From positions 93,230-157,229 of the forward strand of contig NZ_BSFQ01000015.1 of NCBI RefSeq assembly GCF_027922425.1: a stretch of 64,000 bases of DNA, in the 5' to 3' direction. Made by a program: the position numbers and the translations under genes. Origin of the DNA: Pseudonocardia halophobica (GTDB lineage Bacteria > Actinomycetota > Actinomycetes > Mycobacteriales > Pseudonocardiaceae). The notes below the pieces were generated by a model. It had not been told where the DNA came from and did no database searches. It was given only the letters and a program-made list of their open reading frames with translations. Below are positions 1 through 7,022 of this stretch, piece after piece (position 1 is the first letter of the stretch; each line of letters starts with the position of its first letter).

Positions 1-324
1 CGCGGTGGGCCCGCCGGCGTCGCCGTTCGCGGTCGCGATCCGGCGCACGTCGCGCTCGTAGGCGGCGCGGACCGCGGCGGCGTCCGCCTGCCGGCGGTCG
101 CCCATCTTCCGGCCCTCCGCGATCAGGTACACGAGCGAGCCGAGGATCGGCAGGACGATGATCAGCACCGTCCAGCCGGCCTTGCCCCAGCCGCCGATGT
201 CGTCGCGCCGGAAGATGTCGCCGAAGATCACGAACATCAACCAGAACCACAGGACGAAGCCGAAGAACACGAGCATCGTCCAGAACAGGTCGAGCAACGG
301 GTAGGCGGTCTGTGCGAGGAGCAT
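1..324 (-). CDS. PLDc_N-type small membrane protein (partial)
   Basis: The ATG at 324 follows a GAAGAAGGGG ribosome site. The reading frame runs off the left edge, so the C-terminus is missing (108 codons seen). The protein starts with two hydrophobic segments, about residues 10-33 and 46-66, separated by a short polar loop (RRDDIGGWGK). A charged cytoplasmic tail rich in Arg, Asp and Ala follows. This layout matches actinobacterial proteins with a phospholipase-D-nuclease N-terminal (PLDc_N) domain, which often end in a SHOCT helix; the end is not visible here. Its function is unknown in the family. It is the first gene of a leftward run that includes the next membrane protein. Confidence 0.7.
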   Translation of the reverse strand, partial: MLLAQTAYPLLDLFWTMLVFFGFVLWFWLMFVIFGDIFRRDDIGGWGKAGWTVLIIVLPILGSLVYLIAEGRKMGDRRQADAAAVRAAYERDVRRIATANGDAGGPTA

Positions 325-435
325 GTCCAACCCCTTCTTCCTGGTCGGCCGTCCGGGCGTACCGGGTCAGGGGCCGGAGTCGCTCCGGCCGGTGGTCCGC
401 GGCGCCGGCGCGGCGTTCGTCACCGGTGTCGTGCC

Positions 436-1911
436 TCAGGAAGGACGATCGACCGTGATCGGCGCCGGTGTGCCATCCCGGACGGGTGATTGCGGGTCGG
501 CGAGGACGTCCGGGGTGGGCGGCGCCGGGGGTTCCCGGTCGGGCCGGCGGGGCTGATCGAGGAACTGCACGACCCCGAGCAGGACCAGCAGCGCGACGAC
601 GACCCACAGGACGTCCCAGCCCGACGGCCGGTCGATCAGCACGAGCACGAGCGCGGCGAGGACCACCAGGCCCGTCCGCAGCAGGGTGAGGTGGGCGTGC
701 ACCCACGGCCCGACCGGGCCCTCGGCGAGCCACCGGCCGACCGCGCCGCGCCGCAGCGACGCGACGCCCCCGGCGAGCGCGCCCCGGAGCCGGACCGCGG
801 CGGGCGAGGGACCCGTGACCCACGCCCCCAGCGCGACCACCAGGCCGACCACGAACAGCGTGCGCAACGCGGCGCGGACGAAGCGCATCACGATGTCGAA
901 GGCCGAGGACACGGCCGCGGCCGACGACTCGGCGACGGCGCCGACGACGAGGCCCCGCACCGCGAACAGGGCCAGGGCGAGCACGAACATCGTCGCCATC
1001 ACCCCGATGCCCACGACCATGGTCGCCCGCCGTCGGCGGCGCGCCAGCAGGACCCCGCCGATCAACAGGGCCAGGGTGACCCAGGGCAGCCACGTGGCCG
1101 TGATGTCGAGCAGGTGGTAGAGCGTCTGGGCGCGGATCAGGGTGCTGGCCGGGAAGAGGTCGATCGTGGGATGGATCGCGGGGATGCGCGCCGCGAGCTC
1201 GAACCCCGACGCGACGAGCTTCTGCTTCGCGGCCTCGATGAACGGGTAGAGGTCGAGGACGACCTTCCCGCCCTGAATGCCGATCGCCGAGGACTGTCCC
1301 TCCAGCACCGCGACCATCTGCTGGTGCGAGAGCGTGAGCGCCTGCTGCGCCGCGGCGACGAAGGCGGGGCTGGACACCAGCTCCTGCACCTTGCCCCCGA
1401 CGAAGCTGCGGGTGCCGTCGGCCAGCGGGCCGGTGAGCCCGTGCAACCGCTCGGCGATCGGGGCGGGCAGCCCCTGGGCGGCCAGCGCGTCCACCGCCTG
1501 GTTCGCGAGCTGTTGCACGTCGACCTGGGTGAAGATCTCGGCGGTGACCCGGTCGGACACCACCGTCTGCACCGCCGGGTCCTGGAGGACCGGCCCCACG
1601 GTTGCCACGAACCGGTCGGTGTCGGAAAGCTGGTTGTGCGTCCACACCGCCAGCACCGACACGGGGACCAGCACCAGGCCCAGGACCAGCAGCACCGCGG
1701 AGGCGATCGAGGCCCACCGGATCGGCCGGCGCCGGCGCGCGGCCGGCGGCGGTGCAGGCGGTGCGGCACGCAGCGCGGCCAGCTCGGCACGCAGCCGTTC
1801 CAGCTCCGCCCGCTCCTCGGCGGTCAACGGCGCCGCGTCCGGTGCGACGGTGGCGGTCGCTCCCGTCGGATCCGGGGGAACGGGCTGGTCGGGTCGGTCG
1901 ACGACGGACAT
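436..1911 (-). CDS. conserved multi-pass membrane protein of unknown function
   Basis: A 491-residue protein starting at an ATG preceded by GAGGAGGG. A polar N-terminus of about 65 residues contains a short coiled-coil-like stretch (ERAELERLRAELAALRA) and a basic patch (RRRRP), followed by one membrane segment near residues 68-90. A large soluble middle part (about 95-270) carries no recognised catalytic motif. Three or four hydrophobic segments follow around 275-330, 345-370 and 410-455, and the tail is Pro-rich. Actinobacteria carry similar proteins annotated only as hypothetical integral membrane proteins, and I cannot assign a function. It lies 102 nt downstream of a 66-residue gene on the same strand. 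Confidence 0.75.
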   Translation of the reverse strand: MSVVDRPDQPVPPDPTGATATVAPDAAPLTAEERAELERLRAELAALRAAPPAPPPAARRRRPIRWASIASAVLLVLGLVLVPVSVLAVWTHNQLSDTDRFVATVGPVLQDPAVQTVVSDRVTAEIFTQVDVQQLANQAVDALAAQGLPAPIAERLHGLTGPLADGTRSFVGGKVQELVSSPAFVAAAQQALTLSHQQMVAVLEGQSSAIGIQGGKVVLDLYPFIEAAKQKLVASGFELAARIPAIHPTIDLFPASTLIRAQTLYHLLDITATWLPWVTLALLIGGVLLARRRRRATMVVGIGVMATMFVLALALFAVRGLVVGAVAESSAAAVSSAFDIVMRFVRAALRTLFVVGLVVALGAWVTGPSPAAVRLRGALAGGVASLRRGAVGRWLAEGPVGPWVHAHLTLLRTGLVVLAALVLVLIDRPSGWDVLWVVVALLVLLGVVQFLDQPRRPDREPPAPPTPDVLADPQSPVRDGTPAPITVDRPS

Positions 1912-2013
1912 CGTGGCCCTCCTCGCCTGCGGCGCCCGGACCAGCGCACCTTCTGACGGAAGGCCCCGGGCGGCATCACCTGGTCCGGGCGAGCGCGATG
2001 CGTCGCCGTGCGC

Positions 2014-2214
2014 TCACGGAAGCGGATCGGGCAGGACCGAGACGAGCGTGAGCCCGAGGGCATCGAGCTGGGCGATGATCCCGTGCAGGTGCGAGTCGTC
2101 CAGCACCTCGCCGTCGATCACCGTCTGCGGCGGAAGCTCCGTGATGCGCATGTCGCCGAGGGCGGCACGCGCCTCCTCGGACAGGACGCCGTCGACGCGG
2201 AACTCGTAGTGCAT
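2014..2214 (-). CDS. small conserved hypothetical protein (66 aa)
   Basis: A small acidic protein with no membrane segment or signal peptide. It begins MHYEFRVDG, a type of start seen in many short actinobacterial proteins, and alternates predicted strand and helix as a compact alpha/beta fold would. A GAACGGAG ribosome site lies 7 nt upstream of the ATG. It sits between the arginase-like gene (116 nt away) and the membrane protein gene on the same strand. No catalytic residues are recognisable and no function is assigned. Confidence 0.6.
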   Translation of the reverse strand: MHYEFRVDGVLSEEARAALGDMRITELPPQTVIDGEVLDDSHLHGIIAQLDALGLTLVSVLPDPLP

Positions 2215-2330
2215 GGGCCAAGCTCCGTTCTCGTCGGCGGCGCGGTCAGCCGGAAGCGAGGCTGCCCGGCGCCGCGGGGCCGGTCCTCATCCGTGACGAG
2301 TGAACGGGCCGTGCGGCCCGGCCGCTGCGG

Positions 2331-3242
2331 TCACCGCGGGTCGGAGCCCGCCACCAACGGGAACCCCCGCAGGATCTGCTGCAGGTGCATGACCTGCCGG
2401 GGGAAGAACTCGGCGATGGTGAACCCGACGACGTCCACGACCCGCTCGAGGTCCGCCACGATCCGCCTGGCCTGGGCGCTGGTGAGCCCACCCGGCTCGG
2501 CGCCCAGTCCCAGCACGATCTCGTCGCTGTCGATCGTGTCCACGTCGAAGTGGACCGCGACCTTCGAACAGCCCGTCTCCGCGATCCAGTCCAGCAGCGG
2601 GGCGGACGACTCCCGCAGCCGGTCGGGGCCGAACGTCCGGATCCCCCACTCGGCGACGTTCGGGAAGTCGTCGTCCGTCCAGGCGTGCAGGCCGGCGAGG
2701 GCGACCCGGTCCGCCGACACCGTGGCCGGGAGCAGCGCCTGGACCTCGGGGTCGCCGTGGCCGGTGAGGGCGGACACGGCCATCGCGTGGTAGCCCGGGT
2801 ACGCGCTGCGGCCCGTGCCGATGTCGGGGTGCGAGTCGATCCACACCACGGCCAGGTCGTCCCCGTAGCGCTCGGCGAGCACCGAGAACGGCGCGACGCT
2901 GACCGCGCACTCCCCACCCAGGGTCGCGATCCGCGCCGGCGCCTGCTCCCGGATGAGCTCCAGCGCGCGGGCCAGCTGCGTGACGACGACCGTCTTCGCC
3001 TCGATCCCGTCCCGCTCCTCGAGACCCTTGTCGGTCAGGCTGACCGGTGCGGTGACCGTCGGGCCGTCGTGCGGGGGCAGGACCGCCTCCAGCACCGCGG
3101 CGCCGACGGCGTAGCCGCGGCGGGCGACGTCGAACGGGAACTCCGGCGCCAGCGCCGTGACGCTGGAGGTCCCGGCACCCTGCCACTGGGGCCAGATCAG
3201 CCGCAGGTTCACCTCGGCCGGGGTCGACGGTCCGGAGCTCAT
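2331..3242 (-). CDS. arginase/ureohydrolase-family protein with altered metal site
   Basis: A 303-residue protein with the ureohydrolase fold signatures. WIDSHPDIG (about residues 122-130) supplies the Asp-x-His-x-Asp ligands, HFDVDTID (about 224-231) supplies the second Asp pair, and a C-terminal AEFFP motif is present. The first metal-binding motif, normally GGDHS, reads GGECAVS, so Cys replaces the His ligand of one manganese. Related arginase-like proteins with GGxC are common in actinobacteria and their substrate is not established, so I do not call it arginase or agmatinase. It lies 25 nt downstream of an MBL-fold hydrolase gene and is probably cotranscribed with it. Confidence 0.8.
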   Translation of the reverse strand: MSSGPSTPAEVNLRLIWPQWQGAGTSSVTALAPEFPFDVARRGYAVGAAVLEAVLPPHDGPTVTAPVSLTDKGLEERDGIEAKTVVVTQLARALELIREQAPARIATLGGECAVSVAPFSVLAERYGDDLAVVWIDSHPDIGTGRSAYPGYHAMAVSALTGHGDPEVQALLPATVSADRVALAGLHAWTDDDFPNVAEWGIRTFGPDRLRESSAPLLDWIAETGCSKVAVHFDVDTIDSDEIVLGLGAEPGGLTSAQARRIVADLERVVDVVGFTIAEFFPRQVMHLQQILRGFPLVAGSDPR

Positions 3243-3267
3243 GACCGGCCCTCCTCTCGCGGTCCGG

Positions 3268-4170
3268 TCAGCCTGCCACCGCGCGGTAGCGGCCGGGCTC
3301 CACCTCCGCGACGACGCCCGTGCGGACGAGCCGGGCGATGTGCTGCTCGGCGGTGCGCGCCTCGACGCTCTCGACGTGCGGGGCCTCGACGTGCGGCCGG
3401 TAGACGAACCGGTGGTCGACGACGTCGGCGAGGGTCCGCGGCTCGGCGAGGAACTCCGTCAGCGCCTCGTCCCGCCGCCCGATCACCTCCCGGTACGCCC
3501 GCAGCCGGCGGCGGAACTCGTCCGCCCCCTCGACCACGCCCTTCTGGTGGAAGGTGCCGAACCACCGCGCGTCGACGGACCCGCAGATCTCGATCGACCG
3601 CTCGAAGCCCTCGAGGCTGCTCACCCGGTCCCCGTAGTACGGCCCGAACGAGGTGAGGTCGATGTCGGCGATGTAGAGGAAGCCGTCCGGCTCGACCAGC
3701 AGCCCGCAGTGCCCCGCCGTGTGCCCGGGCAGGTGCACGACGGTCGCCGTGCGGTCGCCGAGGTCGAACCGGTGGCCGTCCGGCACACCCACGGCGTCCG
3801 GGCGGCTGCGGACCCGGAACTCGGCGGCCAGGGAGTCCGCGAGCTCCGCCGTGGCGTCCGCGGGCAGGCCGTACCCGGCGAGCAGCTCCTGCGTGTCGCG
3901 GACCGCGGGCAGGTCGGCGGTGTGCACGTGGACCGGGGCGTCGAACGCGTCGATCGCCACCAGGTGGTCCTCGTGGGCGTGGCTGACGACGACCGCGTCG
4001 GCCGCCGGGAGGGTGTCCTGCTCGACCAACGCGAGCGACGGGTCCACGAGGAGCGTGCCCGCGCTGCCCCGGACCAGCAGCGAGTTCCCGTACGGGTAGC
4101 CGCCGCCGTTCGCCGCCCGCAGCAGCGTCACCTGCCCGTACTCCTCGGGTGTCCAGCCCGTCGTCCCCAT
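3268..4170 (-). CDS. MBL-fold metallo-hydrolase
   Basis: A 300-residue cytosolic protein with the metallo-beta-lactamase fold. SHAHEDH (about residues 63-69) is the HxHxDH dinuclear metal motif, HLPGHTAGH (about 145-153) supplies the next His, and the bridging Asp is in IADIDL (about 167-172). A later FHQKG (about 210) probably gives the last His. The C-terminal 60 residues resemble the small winged-helix extension seen in some beta-CASP-unrelated MBL hydrolases. The ATG has a GGGAGG site upstream. Its likely operon partner is the arginase-like gene 25 nt downstream. The substrate is unknown; glyoxalase-II-like thioester or lactone hydrolysis is possible. Confidence 0.85.
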   Translation of the reverse strand: MGTTGWTPEEYGQVTLLRAANGGGYPYGNSLLVRGSAGTLLVDPSLALVEQDTLPAADAVVVSHAHEDHLVAIDAFDAPVHVHTADLPAVRDTQELLAGYGLPADATAELADSLAAEFRVRSRPDAVGVPDGHRFDLGDRTATVVHLPGHTAGHCGLLVEPDGFLYIADIDLTSFGPYYGDRVSSLEGFERSIEICGSVDARWFGTFHQKGVVEGADEFRRRLRAYREVIGRRDEALTEFLAEPRTLADVVDHRFVYRPHVEAPHVESVEARTAEQHIARLVRTGVVAEVEPGRYRAVAG

Positions 4171-4246
4171 CGACGCCTCCCGTCGTGCACCATCGCCTCC
4201 CGGTAGTTCTGCCCTGCGGCCACGGCCCGCGTCAAACGGTCTGCAC

Positions 4247-4261
4247 TAACCTCGGGGCGTG
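4247..4261 (+). promoter_or_regulatory. leaderless -10 element before the DUF1707 gene
   Basis: TAACCT at 4247-4252 lies 6 nt before the GTG at 4259, and no Shine-Dalgarno sequence intervenes. Transcription would start at or next to the start codon, giving a leaderless mRNA. The -35 region is not evident. Confidence 0.5.
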
Positions 4262-4846
4262 GATCGGGGGAACCTGCGCATCTCGGACGCCGACCGCGAG
4301 GCTGCCGCGCAGAGGCTGCACCTCGCGATGTCCGAGGGCCGCATCACGCTGGCCGAGCTCGAGGAGCGCCTGGGCGCCGTCTACGCGGCCAGGACCTACG
4401 CCGAGCTGGAACCGCCGTTCGCGGACCTGCCCGCGCCGTCCGGTCCGCCCGCGGCACCGCAGGCACAGGTCCCCGCCGTCCGCGAGGACGTGCACCTGAA
4501 CACCGAGATGGGGTCGATCAAGCGGACGGGCGACTGGCCCGTCCCGCCGAAGCTCCGGCTGACGACCAGCATGGGCTCGATCCACCTCGACCTGACCGGG
4601 ACCGCGACGCCGCCGCGGATCGCCGTCGACGTCGCCACCGGGATGGGGTCGATCACGATCGTCCTGCCGCCCGGCGGGTCGGCGGACGTCGACGGCGTCA
4701 AGACCTCCTGGGGATCCGTGTCGACCAAGGTCCCGCACACGCCCTCCGGGTCCGGGCCGCACCTCGTGGTGACGGGCAGCGCGGGGATGGGCAGCCTGAC
4801 GATCCGGCACGCCCGCAAGGGGTTGAAGGACTGGTTCGGCGCCTGA
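4259..4846 (+). CDS. DUF1707 SHOCT-like domain protein
   Basis: A 195-residue protein. Residues about 6-58 (LRISDADREAAAQRL and following) form the DUF1707 helical domain that opens many actinobacterial membrane-associated proteins. The C-terminal part (about 78-190) has the repeated beta pattern xxGSIxxxG/TxMGS seen in LiaF-type cell-wall-stress domains. There is no membrane helix. The GTG start is supported by a TAACCT -10 element directly upstream. The stop TGA (4844-4846) abuts the stop of the convergent MFS gene: together they form the hexamer TGATCA. The function is unknown; envelope-stress sensing is an inference from the domain pair. Confidence 0.8.
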   Translation: MDRGNLRISDADREAAAQRLHLAMSEGRITLAELEERLGAVYAARTYAELEPPFADLPAPSGPPAAPQAQVPAVREDVHLNTEMGSIKRTGDWPVPPKLRLTTSMGSIHLDLTGTATPPRIAVDVATGMGSITIVLPPGGSADVDGVKTSWGSVSTKVPHTPSGSGPHLVVTGSAGMGSLTIRHARKGLKDWFGA

Positions 4847-6445
4847 TCAGCCGAGCGTCGTCTCCGCGGCACCCGACGGTTCGGGGTCCGGGAGCCGCCG
4901 CATCCGCAGGGAGTTGGCGACCCCGAGCGCGGCGGCGAGCAGCGGTACGAGCAGCCCGATCTGCAGCGCGAACGGGCGGGCCTCGGTGTTGATCCGGATG
5001 ATCTCCTGCCGGATCGCCTCCGGCTGCGTGGCCAGCAGCTCCGCGAGCCGGGTGTTGCTCATCAGCTCGGCGTCCTCCTCCAGCACCTGCGCGACCTGCT
5101 GTTTCTCGGCGGGCGGCAGCACCGTGCTCGCCTCGGTCTCCGCCGTGAAGGTGTAGGCCAGGGCGGCCAGCATGATCGCGCCGGCGAACGCGAGGCCGAA
5201 GGAGAGCCCGAACGACCCGGCCGCCGAGTTCACCCCGGCCGCCTCGCTCACCCGCTCCTCCGGGACCGGGGACAGCGTGTAGTTGTTCAGCTGCGACACC
5301 AGCAGGCCCAGCCCCGCACCGGCGATCACGAGCGGGCCCACGAGCACCCAGCCCGAGTCGGCGCGCGGCACGAGCGGCAGCAGGACGAGGATCCCGATCA
5401 CCACCAGCCCGAAGCCGACGCCCACCACGGTGGCCGGTCGGCGCCTCCCGCTGCGCTTCCCGGCCAGGATCGCCAGCCCGAACATGCTCAGCGACAGCGG
5501 CGCGATCGTGAGGCCGGCCTCCATGGCGTCGTACTCGAGGACCATCTGCAGGAAGATCGGGAGCACGATCATGGTGCCGCCCAGCGCGATCTGCTGCAGC
5601 AGCTGCTGGGAGACGCCGACCCGGAAGTGCGCCGAGGAGAACAGCCCGGGGTCCAGCAGGGCGGGCTCCGCCCGGCGTGCCCGGTGCCGCAGCCAGAACA
5701 CCAGACCCACGAGCCCGAGGACGCCGATCGCCAGGACGAGGCCGACCCGCTCCCCGCCCTCCTGCCACACCAGGATGCCGAGGACGAGGCCGCCCATCCC
5801 GACGACCGAGAGGGCCGCGCCGACGACGTCGACGCCCCGGGGTCCGGTGTAGGGGACGTCGCGCACGAGCTTCGCGCCCCCGAGCACCACGGCGATCACC
5901 ACGACCTCGAGCACGAACCCGACCCGCCAGGACAGGTAGGTCGTGATGAAGCCGCCGAGCAGCGGGCCCACGGCGGCCGCGATCGCCGCCGCGGCCCCGA
6001 CCAGGGCGTACACCTGTTTGCGTGCCGCGCCGTCGAAGTTGCCGTGGATCAGCGACTGCATCGCGGGCAGCAGCAGCGACGCGCCGATCCCGCCGATCAC
6101 CGCCCAGAACACGATCACCGCGGTCAGGCCCTGGGCGAAGGCCATCGCCGTCGCGCCCACCGCGTAGCCGAGCAGCCCGAGCACGTAGGCACGCTTGCGC
6201 CCGATGAGGTCGCCGACCTTGCCGCCGATCAGGATGAACGCGGCGGACACCAGCGCCTCGAGCGCGATCGCCGACTGCACCCCGCTGACCGTCGTCCCCA
6301 GGTCGCGGACCACGGCGGAGATCGACACGTTCATCAGCGACGTGTCGACCACCAGCACGAACATCGCCATCGCGAGCAGGAGCCCGAGGAGACGGCTGCC
6401 TCCCGCGCCCTCCGCCGCCCGCGGGTCGTCCTCGCCGCTGCTCAC
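4847..6445 (-). CDS. MFS transporter, DHA2-like (14 TM)
   Basis: A 532-residue polytopic membrane protein. The first transmembrane block contains the drug:proton antiporter signature region (VDTSLMNVSISAVVRDLG, about residues 33-50) and the loop 2-3 motif GGKVGDLIGRKRAY (about 74-87). About 14 hydrophobic segments can be counted, and an extended loop near the C-terminus (about 430-490) is rich in Glu and Gln. This matches EmrB/QacA-type exporters. Its substrate is unknown and no regulator is adjacent. The DUF7144 membrane gene lies 21 nt upstream in the same direction, so the two are probably cotranscribed. Confidence 0.85.
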   Translation of the reverse strand: MSSGEDDPRAAEGAGGSRLLGLLLAMAMFVLVVDTSLMNVSISAVVRDLGTTVSGVQSAIALEALVSAAFILIGGKVGDLIGRKRAYVLGLLGYAVGATAMAFAQGLTAVIVFWAVIGGIGASLLLPAMQSLIHGNFDGAARKQVYALVGAAAAIAAAVGPLLGGFITTYLSWRVGFVLEVVVIAVVLGGAKLVRDVPYTGPRGVDVVGAALSVVGMGGLVLGILVWQEGGERVGLVLAIGVLGLVGLVFWLRHRARRAEPALLDPGLFSSAHFRVGVSQQLLQQIALGGTMIVLPIFLQMVLEYDAMEAGLTIAPLSLSMFGLAILAGKRSGRRRPATVVGVGFGLVVIGILVLLPLVPRADSGWVLVGPLVIAGAGLGLLVSQLNNYTLSPVPEERVSEAAGVNSAAGSFGLSFGLAFAGAIMLAALAYTFTAETEASTVLPPAEKQQVAQVLEEDAELMSNTRLAELLATQPEAIRQEIIRINTEARPFALQIGLLVPLLAAALGVANSLRMRRLPDPEPSGAAETTLG

Positions 6446-6466
6446 GCCCCGGTCCCGGCCGCGCCG

Positions 6467-6904
6467 TCAGGCCTTCTCGCCGCGGTACGGGACGAGCGCC
6501 CAGATCACGATCACGTTCAGCGCGATGAGCATCAGGCCCCAGATCGGGAAGTGCGGGAGGAACGCGAAGTGCGCCACGATGTTCAGCGCGGCCGCCGTGA
6601 TGCCGAGCGCCCGCGCCCAGGACGCGCCCCACAGCACGCCGGCGCCCGCCGCGCCGAGCAGCACGGCCAGCACCAGGTGGATCCAGCCCCAGGTGGTCAG
6701 GTCGAGCATGTAGGTGTACTGCGGCGTCCGCACCACGACCTGGTCCTGGACGATCGACGCGATGCCGGTCAGGACGCCGCAGGCCCCCGCGAGCAGCATC
6801 AGGACGGCGGCGAACAGGGCGAAGGTGGTCGTGTACTCCGTCCGGCCCCCGGGTGTCGCCGCTCCGCCGGGCTCGGCGCGGTGCGGCGTGGCGTGCGTGC
6901 TCAT
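6467..6904 (-). CDS. DUF7144-type four-TM membrane protein
   Basis: I take the ATG at 6904 (MSTHATPHR) as the start because GAAGGGAG lies 7 nt upstream; the open frame extends further but without a ribosome site. The 145-residue protein has a polar N-terminus and four hydrophobic segments (about 30-50, 65-90, 95-115, 118-135), with WGWIHLVLAVLLG typical of the DUF7144 family. These are small actinobacterial membrane proteins of unknown role. It is the leading gene of a two-gene unit with the MFS transporter downstream. Confidence 0.75.
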   Translation of the reverse strand: MSTHATPHRAEPGGAATPGGRTEYTTTFALFAAVLMLLAGACGVLTGIASIVQDQVVVRTPQYTYMLDLTTWGWIHLVLAVLLGAAGAGVLWGASWARALGITAAALNIVAHFAFLPHFPIWGLMLIALNVIVIWALVPYRGEKA

Positions 6905-7022
6905 CGTGGACTCCCTTCGGCGGTCCAGGTGTCGAGCGTCACGCTGACCCCTCGGCACCGCCGCGGCCCCATCCCGGAGGGGTGAATCGACATCGGCCGG
7001 CGGGCCTGAGACTCCGGTCCGG

